A stretch of 64,000 nt of DNA from positions 1,736,001 through 1,800,000 of the forward strand of contig VWZX01001688.1 in NCBI GenBank assembly GCA_013399015.1. Direction: 5' to 3'. The notes under the pieces were generated by a model. It was not told the origin of the DNA, searched no databases, and was given only the letters and a program-made list of their open reading frames with translations. Shown one piece after another: positions 10,840 through 23,700 of the stretch. The position numbers were made by a program, and so were the translations under genes. How positions within the stretch are numbered: position 1 is the stretch's first letter; every line of letters starts with the position of its first letter. Source of the DNA: Galbula dea. Its lineage: Eukaryota > Chordata > Aves > Piciformes > Galbulidae.

Positions 10840-13800
10840 GTAAGGAGCTCTTCAAGGAAGTGGGGATATGCTGAGACCTCTGATGGCCTTTTTGGCTACT
10901 TTTTGAAAGGAAGAGGGATCTGGATGTACTGTCAATCTATGATTCCCAGCTTGTAAATTCACATTTAGTTTTACTAAAAATCAGCACTTACTACTACTCC
11001 AATGACACTGAGACACAGTCTGTGCACACCTCTTTGTCAGATAGCATGATATTGTAATGCTAAAGGGAATGGCTTAGAGTAAGAATTGCTTAGAGAACAC
11101 AGAGTGAAGAGCAACACCCCAGCTGTACAAAGCACTCAGACTTCTGTGTCTCATGGGGATGCCCTAGTCATTCCTTTTCCTTTCTGGGGAGTGGATACTC
11201 ACTCATGAACCACTGAGAAACCTTTCTACGCTCACCTATGTAAGGCAGAAATAATTACACTGACTTAAATGTGAAATCTTCAGCATGCTTTTTTCAATAT
11301 GAGTATCTCCTTATATAGTAACCTTATTATAGCTGGAGATAAGTGACCCCATCGCAGTACTGGCCCTGTTTAAGTTTCTCAGTAAGTGTAAGAAGATTAC
11401 TTTATGAATCTTATTTCTGTTGCAATAAGCATCTTAGACAATATGACTAACGGTCACTCCATACAGTAGCTCTATGTAATTATATATAATTTTCTGGTGT
11501 GCAATGAAGTGAGCTGAAGGTTACCACTATGCAACTTCAAGTCTTTGTCATTAACCAAGCAACAGAATGCTAAGTCTGGAGATGTCAAGAGGCAGAATTT
11601 TCTGTTTCCCATAGAAAATTAGGCCATTTTAACATTTACTGCATAACATTTCTAAAACATATATTTCAGATAAATAAAAACATTTTGAGGATAATGATGT
11701 TTTTTTCCAGCCATGACCTTCAGAAACACTATGTTACATGATAGAAAATAGGGTGCATCTTGGAAAGAAAAGTCATTCCAAATCTCAAAGTTGTACCATC
11801 TCAACTTCATCAGATGCAGTATCTCCCTTACTGTTTTCTTCCACAACACACATATCTGCTGGTGTCCTTTCTCCAGAACAAACAAGTCAAACCTCTCACT
11901 GTCTAGATAACTGTGCTTGTGCAGGGAGCAGACCCCGGTGTGGGCTTGCCTCTTATGCATCCTCTATTTCCCAGCAGAGTCAGCCAAACTCGATTTGGGC
12001 TAGCACACGGTCAGCACACTGTGACTTCACAGCCAAAATGCCATGGGAATCAAGAATTTCAACAAAAGACCAGTTTCTGGAGGCAAAATGTTTTAGTGGA
12101 AGGTACCTAGATAGTTCTGAGAGTTTAGATACCAACAGGGAACTGCTGATTTCCTGATGGGTAACCGTTGGTATGACTAAACCCACCTTGCCCCCAATAA
12201 TCCCACTTCAGAGGATCCCAGGAAGCTGCTGTGCTGGCTGTGATACATGGCAGCTCCAGCATGGAGAGGCAGTGGGTGCAAAGCCCCATGGCCTCAGACT
12301 CAGCTCAGTTTTAGCACAGACCAGAGACCTGCTTCCTTGTGACCTTCATCAGCCCTTACTAATCCCTAAAACAGGAAACACAAGACTTCAGGAAAACAGT
12401 GCAGATCCTTCTAACATGGACTCTGCAGGGCTGGGCAGAGGCTGATGTTAGACACTCACAAGAGCAGAAGCAGGTCCAGGCAGGGAGCACTCTCCTTCTC
12501 CCTGCTTTCCAGAGTTCTACAATTTCTTCACCAAGAAAATTGGAGCCACTGACTACTGCATTTTTCCTCTGCTCCTTAAGTGTGTTGTTATGCTGCAGGT
12601 TTAAGAGTGCTTCAGAGCTGTGCTTGTACCATCCAGTAATGTTTCCAGTCTGCAGTTAGATGCATTAGCAAACAGGTCAAAATGCCATTTACTGAATTTG
12701 CCAAGGGAAGAAACAGCAAAGCATTAAGGAATTCAGTAGATAATGCAGCTCAGGTCTCAAGTAAAGTTAACTGCACGATCTGGTTTTATGAACACTTGCA
12801 AATGTCAGCTTATGGGTTGCAAAAGGAGAACCTAAGGTATTATTGTCCTAATTGGAGAACTCCCTCAGGTCCCTTAACTGAGGTAGAAGAACCACAGAGC
12901 TGGTTTTGCTTATGATGAATATAAGTACTGTGTTCCTCACTACACACCCATTTCTGACCCCTGAAATCCACTACTCACCCATATCCGGCCAAGTCCATGA
13001 ATAAAGAGCAATCAATACAAGTTCTCAATGAACAGCCTAATCTATAAGGCAGGTGCCACCTATTTAATATATAACTGGTTAAAAACACGCCCTAGATTAT
13101 GTATAAACAGAAACTTACAGGCAAAGCTGTATCTCCAGAAGCAGAGGAGAGTTTTCCTCTCCAGTTCCCACTTCCTAGGTGCACAAAAGCTGCACCAGGA
13201 GCATTGAGCACTCAAGCCCCATCAGTTTTTGGTTATAAGGAGGGCAGCTTTTGGGTCATCTAGTAGGAGCTTCATAGAAATGCCTTCCAAAGAGCCCTTC
13301 CCTGTGCTGTCTTAGACTGGGTTAGTGAGCCCAGAGGCATGCGCTGCAAACACACAGCATTTCCAGTGTTCAGGAACACAAAATCTCTCCTGTCTGGAAA
13401 TCCCTCCTTTAGAGACCGAAGAATGATGAAGTATTTCAGAGCCCTGTGTTTGTGTTTCTCACTTGCCATGCTCTGAGCCGACATGCAGTGCTATGTCCGA
13501 AGGAGGAGATGAAATTCCAGAGAAAGAAATGCAAAAACACATTAAGAGACAAAATGACATCAGAGGCAGCCGTTTCAGCACTGTTACTGCAAGAAACTTC
13601 CCCTCCAGCCCATGCTAACCTTCTGTCTTTAGCAAAGACCTGCCCCTGGGAAGAACTTCTGTAGTCCTGCAGAGCTGTGGGCTCTGGAAATCCTGTCCTC
13701 TGGGCTAACTGAGCTCACAAGGCATGGAGAGTGGCAGCCAGGGAAAATGCTTTTGGGCAAGGTAGTAGAATACTGAGGTTTGTTCCACTGTTTACTAGGG

Positions 13801-14000
13801 GAGGGGCAGCTCTCCCTCAACTCCCAGAAGTACAGCCTGATACAGTGTTGCCCTTCCAAAGATGTTTAATTTTCCTGACAAACATGAAATGAAACACCTG
13901 TTGAGACATGAGCTGCAGATGACCAAAGCTTTACTATGGTCCTGAGAGAGAACTGTACATTAAACCCAGGTCTTATTTGGCCATTAAGATATTGATTTCC
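10840..14000. other. Unique sequence, nothing recognised
   Basis: No gene, interspersed repeat or microsatellite of note is seen. The stretch at 11240-11720 is AT-rich with ATATATAAT near 11480 and several TAAT cores, but it has no clear element boundary. The 139-codon plus-strand frame at 11738-12157 is Ser-rich, lacks motifs, and is contradicted by overlapping frames on both strands. Confidence 0.5.
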
Positions 14001-17000
14001 TATTAGTTTTAACTGATAAACTTTCTAGGGAGAAAACCCCTCCTTAGCTTAGCCCAACAGCAAATTCTGCCTCTTGGGCATGGATTAGGTGATCCTCTAA
14101 AGTGATGGTGGCCTACCAGAAATTTTGCCTCCAGGAAAATGTCATGGGGCTTTTTTACAAGTCAAAGGGGAGGTCTCCATCTGATTTCATTGCAAGCCAT
14201 TTCCACAAACCCTTATTACCATTTGCTCTAACCATCTTTCATCAGCCTGCAGTTTTTGCAGGGAGCAGATGTTGCCAAACAGCAAGGACTGAGTGGTTTA
14301 GACAGTCTGAACTCCTCGCTCACCCTTGAGGCTGCTGCCTGCAGGATATGGAAGTGCTGCTGGAGAAGGGGTGAGGGAAGGTGTCCTGCTCCCTGCCATG
14401 GGTTGCTGGAGGCAAGCTACAGATACAGCCTCTGCAAAGCATATGACGCCTTCAGTGTCTTTCCTGATGAACAGCTCTGGAGCTCAGTCAACCCCTGTTA
14501 TAATTACACACATCATGTATCATTCCAAGCAGATTCCTTTTGAAACCAAGAGCTTAATTGTGACCTACTTTTGTTACCAGCTTATGGAAGTTTTTGAAAG
14601 GTCTTAGAAATCCAGGCTGCTAAATGACTCCACATAGGAGAAGTAAAACCTTTTTTTTTAGTTCCACCCTTCCCCAAGGACAGCTTTTATTTTGAGCATT
14701 ATGTATGTCAACATCTTCCATAAATCAATTGTTAATACAGGGCTGATTAGGCCTAACACACCCTGGCTCTTTGCAACCTCACTGAGTTGAGATGGGAATT
14801 AGAGAGAGATGGGAGTATTAATAGCATGAATATATGTCAAGTAGAGATCCACCTAAAATCACATGGCTTTGCTTCTTAATCAGAAGAGACTGAGGGAGGT
14901 GAAGGGGCCACAGCTCTCTCTCATTCGACATCTCCCTTCTACACATCTGTCTGTTAAAACACCATTATTTGTCTCAAACTCTTCTAACCTGTTTCTACTG
15001 ACAATTGGACATCTATGGGTTGAGAAACATGGCTAAGGTTCAGCAGAAAGCAGCTCTGACAGGACCCACAGCTCTTAACAGCCTTACCCTGCAGCAGGTC
15101 CCTCTGCCTCTCCTCTCCCCAGGCTGGCTCCTGGGGTGCCTGCTTGACCTCCAGCCCTACATTAAATCTGAAGCCAGGGATATCTGGCTTCACTTGACCT
15201 GGAAGAAAACCATGTATTTATGGAGCAGCTTCCCTTTCCCCTCTCCACATTACCCCAGTGAAAGCCCCTTTGTGTCTGGCTCCATGAGGTGTCACGTGAG
15301 CCTTACTGCACCCCAGGATGCCAAAGGTGCCATGGATGAAGGACAGAGGGGTTTAGGCAGGATGGAAGAAGAGATACTGTGTGGTCAGTGCCATGCCTGG
15401 GTTTGGGGAGGGGTTGCTCAGCACAGGCAGTGGATTTAGATTTACAGGCAGCATATTCTGGATGTGAAGGGGACAGCGTCATTGAAAGGGAGCAAGAAAG
15501 GGGAAAGGAGATCATGTTTTCTCAATGCTCTTATCTGAAGCAAAACCTTAATAAGGATTGAGATGATCCTGGATAAAAGGAAGGGTTACCTGTGGTACGG
15601 TGAAAAGCTGGTGGCGGACAGTGGGCTTCCAGTGAGTGGGGCAAGCCATGGGGGCTCAGCCACTCCATGACAGTGCTGACACATGCCAGCACCCCCCAGT
15701 CCAGAGGAGCATGCATATGTGCAGGCTCCCACTGCAAGCCAGCATCTGCCAGCCAGCCAGTGCTGATTGCTGTCTCTTAACCCTTGTAGAAAAGGTTGGA
15801 TAATTTACTTGGCTAATAATGACCAATATCACTTTGAAGAAGTGGGGTCAAGGATTCAAATGGACTCACACTCCAAAGACAAGAACATGATATAGTAAGA
15901 CTTTTCTGACGCTTTCCTTTTCTCCTCACCAGGACCCTCAGTTCTCACTGCTACTGGTCCTCTTGCATTTCAGTGTTTGTGGCTCTAAGATTTTGGGGGA
16001 AAAGGTGAAAATTCAGTCTTTTTTTGTTGAAAAGAAGACCTCCCTCCGTTCTCTAAAGGAAGCAAAGCCAGAGGACACCGTGGTTTACTCTACTCTGCAG
16101 GAGAGCCCATGAAATGCAGGAGTCCTGGAAGACACCTAGGAGAAATAGGAAATTTGCAGGCCACCCCACAGAGTAACAGCCACACTGGAGCCTTCCAGGG
16201 GTGTCAGAAGACACTGGGATGAAGTTTGTGCCCATCACAACCAAGTCCATTTTTTGCCTACCACATCAATACTGATAGTTATTATTGACCTCAGCAAAAG
16301 CAGAGCTAGGTCTTTCAAAGACTCCCAGGAAAACCCATGCCATGTCCAACTCAAGGAAGAGAGGTTTAGCAGCACTGTTAGTGGGGCATAAATGGGAACT
16401 GTTATCCTCTTCCCTCACCCATTAGTGGCTGCTGTCAAAGAAGCATAGAAATGGGGATTAAAGGATTGAAATCACACTGGGTATTAGAGCTACAAAAATA
16501 CTCCTAGTGCGTATAGGTTTGCCACAGGCTAGGTGAGAGCGGTCGGCACAGGGAAATGACAAAGCATGGTGTGGGTCTCCACCCCTAGGCTCAAAGTCTA
16601 ACAGTGGTTCCAGTCTCCCTTGGTGTTTCCATTCATCCGGGGCAAGCTGTTCTACTGACTGGAGCCCTAATATACTAGGAACCATGAGTTGTTGCAGGAA
16701 TTCTTCTCTGAGGGCTTGGAGAACTCAGAAGTGCCATTATTTCCTGCACTTAAAATGACTGGTAATCAAAAACCTTGTTTGGAAAGCCCCATTTGTGCCT
16801 CACGTAACCCTAGGCTCTGATGTATACTAAAATCTCACTTTAATTATGCATGAAATGTACGTCTTTGGCTTTTAGGGACAGAGAAAACAGTTTTGTCCTG
16901 GGAGTAACTGAGAATTATTTTGGCCTGGAGTCAAGAACACATAGCCCAGTTTTTGTTCATTTCAGTTGGTTTGGTAACTAAGTGCAGGCAGCTGTTTGAC

Positions 17001-17299
17001 AGGAGCCCATCCTACAGAAAAGAAAGTTATTGTGTTCTCGGCAAATTTTCTCAATGCACCATTTCAAAACCAGAGCAGGCAGTGTAATGCCTGTTACCCC
17101 AGCTCCAGGGCTGCTGTCTTGCAGACACCAGAGGACATGAAGCCCCATTCTGGTTTGTGTTCCACCTCTCTACACCTGAAAATCCAGCTATCCAACGCTC
17201 CTAGGCACCTAAGTAGTTTTTAAACAGTGAGCTTAGGAGCCTGAAAAAGGGCTGCAAATCACATAAATACATTAGAAAAATGTTGCCTCTCGTTTCTGC
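14001..17299. other. Unique sequence, nothing recognised
   Basis: Short frames occur on both strands (for example a 144-codon plus-strand frame at 15005-15439), but no family motif, splice pairing or codon signal supports them. T runs occur near 14652 and 16020. GC rises modestly around 15100-15720. Confidence 0.5.
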
Positions 17300-17790
17300 T
17301 TATGTGCGTGCCCTCTGCACCCACCTGCAAGCCCCGACTGCTAGTCTGCCACAGCACTTGCACATATTTGCTAATCCATCATCACCCTCTGCACACATAT
17401 AACCACTGGACATCAGATGTGCCTCTGAGCTGCTGCCTCAGAGATACCCACCACCTAGCAAGGCAACACTGGTGCTCTTCCTCTGCTCTCACATACACAG
17501 AAGTTATGGGGGAAAATGGCTAAATACATAGTTGCAGATCTCACCTTCACCTGAGCAATGTCCAGACCTCCAACCCTACTCCTGCTCTCCCAACCTTGTG
17601 CCAGCTGCTCTGACGATCCCTTTGATCATCTGCACAAAGCCCAGCTCAGATAGATGTGTAGATCCCCCTCATAGACTCCCTCTTCTCTTTATTTTCCTCT
17701 ATGGCACTCACCTTTCCCACCCACTGCTCACTAATACCTCTCCACGTTCACCCCGGTGCCCATGCCAGTCAGTGTGGAGGGCAACAGGAC
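17300..17790. other. Strand-asymmetric C-rich block
   Basis: The plus strand is markedly richer in C than G over about 500 bases. For example, positions 17701-17760 contain 28 C and 7 G. It is not a tandem repeat and holds no recognisable reading frame. Such skew can mark transcribed strands, polypyrimidine tracts or old repeat insertions; the sequence alone does not decide between them. Confidence 0.5.
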
Positions 17791-17997
17791 CTCATCCAGG
17801 CCAGTACCTGACCTGCCATGGCAGTTCCTGGAAGGACTGAGGAGACACATCTATCCCTCAGAGAAAGCTGGTGTTATCCTTCCTTGCAGGACTAAGACAC
17901 AGCCAGGGGCTCAGCACTTCTGTCTCTGCCCCAGATCACACCTGCCCATGTCTGTCCATGTGTCCCAGATGTGTTCTTCTCTCCTTGTTACCCACAG

Positions 17998-18006
17998 TAT
18001 AAAAAG
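17998..18006 (+). promoter_or_regulatory. TATA-like box TATAAAAAG
   Basis: TATAAAAAGGGGC is a good match to the TATA consensus and follows the C-rich block. No convincing GC box, initiator or strong first-exon donor accompanies it, so it may be fortuitous. Confidence 0.15.
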
Positions 18007-18009
18007 GGG

Positions 18010-18834
18010 CTTTTGGTGACCTCAAGGTTCATGCTAGCTTTCCCTGGAGGAAGAAATTTGTCTTTTCTAACCTTTGGTCTCCTCGCAACCATGAACAAGG
18101 ATTTCCTTGGACCATGAAACACAGCTGGTGCCTCAGAACCATATCTGGCTGATTGTGTTCATGGATAATTTGAGGAATGTGGTTGGAGATGAGGTCCTTT
18201 CCGCTCCCTGCAATGCCTGGAAGGGCAGGCAGGAGGACCAAGCATGGCAGCAGTACTGGGAGGGCTGTGGAGCAGCACAGCACGATGAGGATTGGGGATA
18301 CGGGGCCAGGCGGGGTGCTGGAGGATGGGGGAAGCTCCCTGCAGCGTGTACAGCCACAGACCCATTCTGGCTTTGCTCCTGATACACAGCAGCCTAGTTT
18401 CCTACCCATAGCCATGCAGCAGGGAGGAACTGCATACAGCACAGCACCCACGGGAGAAACATGGTCCCTCTCAGCCACCAGGCTCTAGTGTGGATTTCGC
18501 TTTTCCCCTAACTATACAGAACCTTCTCTCAAGAGATGAATCCAAAAAATCGTAACAGTTGCTATAGCCCAGGTTCCTCACAGCCATGTAGCTGGATTGT
18601 GATCCCCCTGTCCATCCCAACTAGCATCTAGGCAAATTCCATGGGTTTTAGTGGGATGTGATACGGAGTAGGGTGTTTCTTCTTTAAAACCTGGCCTGGA
18701 GCAAGTAGGCAGCCCTGCTTCAAAGGTCCTGTTCTGCTCTCAGCACAGACTGAATGAAATCCAAGTGCCACTGTACCCTGCTCATGATCTCGCCCTCGAC
18801 TTCAGGAGTATCCCAAGAGCTGCCTATTTCCAGA
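18010..18834. other. GC-richer unique sequence
   Basis: From about 18180 to 18490 the GC content is higher, with half a dozen CpGs. Overlapping frames are open on both strands there (for example 18029-18478 minus and 18177-18488 plus). Multiple simultaneous open frames reflect base composition rather than a gene. No family is recognised. Confidence 0.45.
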
Positions 18835-19050
18835 TTATGCTTCCAAGGAAGAGCAAACAATGCAGAGCTGCCATGATATATTTAACGATGAATCATTCCC
18901 TTAAAAATTATCAGCTGTGAAAGGCTTTCACCACTCTGGGGATAATGCAATGATGTATTTCATGTGAATCAGTGCGGAGTGTATCCATGGCAACCCCATC
19001 CTCACAGTTTGCCAACAGTTGGGGTAACCAGCCTGGAAGAGTTGCAGAAA
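18835..19050. promoter_or_regulatory. Candidate conserved non-coding element
   Basis: This non-repetitive block contains CATGATATATTTAACGATGAATCATTCCC, written here as consecutive homeodomain and TALE-like words, plus TTATCAGCTGTG with an E-box (CAGCTG). It also has CATGTGAATCAGTGCGGAG and retained CpGs. The texture suggests an enhancer. No alignment was possible. Confidence 0.25.
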
Positions 19051-20394
19051 ATAAACCTGCATATTATGAGTTTTTAAAGGAAAAATGAGGCCTGTTTTGA
19101 ATTACAAGTGGCTTGTCTGTATGCTTAAGCTTGTTTGGTTGGCATATTGCAAGACCTTCAGTGGGTGTCGCTACCTAGGGAAGTAATTCATCATCTCCAT
19201 GCAGCATCCATCCCTGCTGGGCTGGCATAGACACCCCAGGGCTCCTTCCTCGGCACCACTTGCCTATCATGCATGCGGCCAAGTGGCCAAAAGCTAGACC
19301 TGAGGACTTGCAGCAGCCACTGGCCATGGAGGCAGATAGGTACAGGCACAGGCATGTCAACAGGGTGTGATGCTCAGAAGCCAGCACCTAATCTTACAGT
19401 CTGCCTCCTGCTCTCAAAAGAGGTGTAGGCACCAGAGGGGCAAATTTTCATAAGGCTAGAGGCAGTTGAGCAGGCAAACAGATCCTAAGCCCACCCTGAG
19501 GGCACTGGTGAAGACAATGCAGATCCCAGCACAGGTGGAACATTTCTGCCTGTCAGTGTTTTTAATGTAGTTGAAATGCTTGTGATGTGCTCAGAGCCCT
19601 GTTCCCAGCAGGTGCTCCAGAGCCTATGGTATTTGGGAAGAGGGCAGGAAACACCTGCATCAACACAGGGATTTGATGCCCAGGACATATTTTTTTGGCA
19701 GTTTTGGAGAATGCCCTCTCATGTTCCTCAAACTGCTGTGAGCTCCAGGAGGGTTGTCTGTGGAAAACTACTGCCCCTGCCTCCCAGAAACTTTAGGGCA
19801 AGACAGAAATTATCTGTGCAAATGTGAAGTTGTATCAAGCAGCCTCTTGCAATACTTAGGAGTTGAATTTTGAAGACCCCCTGGCTCAGTAGTACAAATT
19901 CTATAGAAAGGAAAAAAGTAATTGTTCTCTATGTTAGCAGGATTTTCATGAAGTTGCTTAAAAATAACATCCTGCAAAAGAGTGTCAAGGCTTGTTTAAC
20001 ACTCATGGGGTCAGTCTGGGGTCTGTGCCTGCCTCAAGGAAACAAAAAACAGAGAAGAACAGGTTCCTTTAGGGAATGGAATGGCTGTTTTGATACAGAT
20101 CTCTGGGCATTAGCAGGCTGCATTGGAGGCACCTCTCTGTGAATTCAGATCAGGAATGCTCAGAAATAAGAGAGAACAGCAGAGCCAGACCATCCTTCTG
20201 GAGCGCTTGGCCCAGCTTCCCAGTCTCAGCCCATTCCTGGGGCTCCAGAGCCCTGGAGACATATAAGCTCTGCTGTGTTTTGTCCTGTGTGGATACCCAA
20301 CAGGTTTTATGCTTCATGTTTGGAGCTTGAAAACCCAGCCTGAGGCTGCATAAAACATGATTTTCCTCTCAGTATTGTGTGGTGAGTGACTGCA
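19051..20394. other. Unique sequence, nothing recognised
   Basis: Short open frames at 19485-20142 lack motifs and consistent direction. No repeats of note were seen. Confidence 0.5.
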
Positions 20395-20680
20395 GCCCAT
20401 CGTAATTTTCTCTAAAGCATTATGAAAGACTAAACACTCCAAGAAAATGGCATCCATTCACAGCACGCTAAGGGCCACCAGCAGTGCTAATAAAAATTCT
20501 AATTGCAAGAGGATAACTATCAATCTCTCTGACTCATGCTATGGAAGATGCTGAAATGGCACTCCTGTTCTCATCTCTCCAGCACTCTGTTGCGGTGATG
20601 GTGTCTTTATGATAATATCTATAAAGCGCACGGGGTTCCTGATATGCGTTCTAGTTTCACTGAAATTTCCCCATAAAAAG
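20395..20680. promoter_or_regulatory. Candidate conserved non-coding element with retained CpGs
   Basis: The segment contains AT-rich homeodomain words (GTGCTAATAAAAATTC, CTAATTGCAAG) and a downstream cluster with CpGs in TTGCGGTG, AAAGCGCACGGGG and ATGCGTTC. TTATGATAATATCTATAAAG adds GATA-type motifs (TTATC/GATAA). Six CpGs in about 290 bases of moderate GC stand out from the neighbours. An enhancer is inferred. Confidence 0.3.
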
Positions 20681-20711
20681 TAGGGAGAAAACTAAGGGGT
20701 AAAGAATGAAT

Positions 20712-20776
20712 AATGGCAGAGAGAAGAAAAGAGAGGGAGAAAGTTGGTATAGGGAGGGGTAGTAAGAGAAGGAGTT
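20712..20776. repeat. Imperfect polypurine tract (GA-rich)
   Basis: A run of mostly G and A (GGCAGAGAGAAGAAAAGAGA and onward through GGGAGGGGTAGTAAGAGAAG) forms a degenerate purine-rich simple repeat. No function is assigned. Confidence 0.5.
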
Positions 20777-23700
20777 TGGCTTCTGCCAACCTAAGATTTT
20801 TCAGTCTTCTAAAGAATTAGAACCAAATGTTTATCCATTTCCCCATGTTTTGCCTCTCTGGAACTTCATTATCCCACATGCCGTTAGGTCAGCCTGGCTG
20901 CAATGCCCAGCTCCTGTCCTGGAGGCCATTTCCTCTCCCAGCCAGCAGACACAGGCCAGCAGGGTTAAAGCACTGCTTGGGAAAACCAGTTCTTCTGTTA
21001 CGTGGAGAATTTCCAGGATGCTAGGATATATCCCAAAAAAACCACCAAACCCAGCTCGGGGAAGTAAATTTAAGGATGTATCCATTATCATATTAATCCT
21101 CCTACTAACTTTCAGCAAAAAGAACCATATCTTGGCATAGCCCCAGAGCTCATGAGCCTATCTACCTTGTCAGCAGCATTACCTCAGTCTTAGCCAGGAC
21201 AAGACAGTACAGCCTCAGGGAACAAATGCGAGCAAGAACCTAATTTTCTGCTGGATCAACCTTAATTGTAAATCAATAGTTGAGTTTTGTGTTGTTTTTC
21301 AGGGTGCTTTGACACTGACTAGGATGCAAGTTATGTACCAGTTGTGGTGCTGAGCCTGGTGCAGGTGATTGAGCCTGCTGGGTCAGGAGGGCTTGAAGGG
21401 TCCAGGTACTCAAAGGCAAGACACTCTTTCTATGGCCAGCCACTAACACTGATGCTGCACCATGAATACAGAGATGATTAATTACCCTGCAGTACTGCAG
21501 AGAGGTTGTAACCAAAGTTTGTGGAATGACAAAAACTGGTATTCTGAGATCTACTGTGAGGCGCAGATCTATCTATCCCCATGACTACTTGCCTGCTCAT
21601 GTTGTTCACCTGCTGAATGGCTCCTAGTTAGTTTTCAGCAGTGTCTGGACTAGCAGTGTCTGTCTAGAGAAGAGAGAGGATTTAAATATTCAGTCTAACC
21701 TGAGTGATGTTTGATTGTTAATAAGTAAAACCTGGGCCCAGGCTTTGCTGGGTGACTGCAATATTTCATATTACTGCATTATATGAGTAACTACAAAAGC
21801 TCACATTTGAGAAGTGTCAAAATATACATGTATGCAGGGGTATTCTGGTTTCAGAAGAATGGAAACTGAACCACCCAGGTCATAAGGGATCTATGGGATG
21901 CTCTGTCCATGTTCTCAGCTTGGACAATTGCAGAACCACAATTTCTGGCTTTTCTTTTTATGCCTCTTCTACGTATGACATAGTATAGATGCAGTTAATT
22001 GATGTAGCAATGCTAGGGACAGAGCCTTGATATGACTACTCTCAACATCCTGCCTTCAGACAAGACTATTCTGGTCCATACTGTCCATTCAAGAGGTCTC
22101 CTCTACCAAGACAAGTGATGATAGAGCAGGGTGACCAAGACTCACAGTCCACATGTGCATCCAGGCAAGAGTTTTGCGCTTTCATATTGTATGAAGGGAA
22201 CATAACCTAGAAAACCATGCTGTGACTGCCTGTCCATCTTAGCCTCTACCTCAGTAGAGACCTCATATTGGACCCATCCATGCACTATCCAAAAAAACAG
22301 GAATATGGGACAAAGCTGACATGTCTGGACTCTCCTGTACCACGAGTTGGCCAAGGAACCTGCAGCCTTTAGACAGGGTCTAGAGAAGTTCCTTCCCATG
22401 CACCACCTGCCTCAGGCTAGGTTAGACCATGTGCTCCTCTTCCTTCCAGCTGCTGCAGCCTGCCAGTTCCCATCTGTTCCCCTTCCCAGTAACACTTGAT
22501 TACCAGTTTCTTTCTGCTGTTGCCCATGTTTTATTGATAAAAACTCTGTCGCTCCTTTGGCAAATGATTCAAGAAATTTGGCTAACAAAGAAGTGTCTCA
22601 CCCTTCTCTATTTCATTTCTACCTGGTTTCTGTCCACGTTCTCTCTATCCAAGCCCACTACAGCCAGGACTATGCCTGCCAGTTGGGCTTTTTTATTCTG
22701 GTGCCCACCAGATATACTGCAATCACCCTAATTAACAGGCTCTGAAAAGCACTGCCTGTAGTTAGCACCCTGCAAATGTGCAACGACTGTCATGTCCAAA
22801 AGGACACATTTTCCTTACACACATCTGCCAAGAACCATTTCAGACTTCTTTGGAGCAAAAATAAATGTGGGCAGATAAAGCAGGCCTGGACACATACACT
22901 CATAAGGAACAACAAAACTTCCCTGTCCTCCCCCGAAACAGCAGTCTGTTTCTGGAGAGGTGATATCACACTGCTGGCAACACATACAGGCTTAACAGGA
23001 ATAAGATCAATGAATCTCTACCACATACAGTAGAATGAACAGAGACTTCTTTTAGAAGGAAAGACAACTGTATTTTCTGAGACCCTAGCCTGCCATGAGG
23101 TCGGCTTCTACAGCTAATATCAGCAACAAAATAAGATCTGACTGATTTTAAGGAGACTCAGCAAAGCATATTGTGGTGCAGGATTGGGACCTGCAATGCT
23201 ATTTTCAGTCCTGTGTTCTTTTCCTATTCATGCCATCGGTGAATCTGCAGCAAGCAAGCAGGCAAGCCACACAGGGGAGGTTAAAAATACTTTTTCTGAA
23301 TACATAGCCAAGACTGTGGAGACTGAATTTCATCCTATTCAGATAAGCAAATTGAATATGCTATTCTGATAACACTATTTCCAAGAGGTGAGTTTTCCTC
23401 TGGAAGCTGCTGCCCTATTAATATCCTATATCCTGGTCTTACATTTTATCACTTGCAGCACCAAGTGGCATCTGTGACAGAGATAAATTGACCATTGCCC
23501 CAGCTCTGTTGATGATACTGTGTCTTCCAGAGGTTAAATGACTTTATCAGTGTCTTATTAATAAAGAATTCATTACTCTTGATCACATACTTTCTTCTAG
23601 GTACCCTGAAATGTGTATTTCCACCTTGGCTGAGAGCAAAGTCCTCATGTTCTCAATTCTCAGCTGCCTAGACAAGTCCCAAGAAGACCTCAGCCTCCCA

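Noticed and set aside
18029..18488. Overlapping frames on both strands as a GC-rich gene
   Set aside because: Several frames are open at once because of base composition; none has a domain, and the nearby TATA-like box lacks a first-exon donor.
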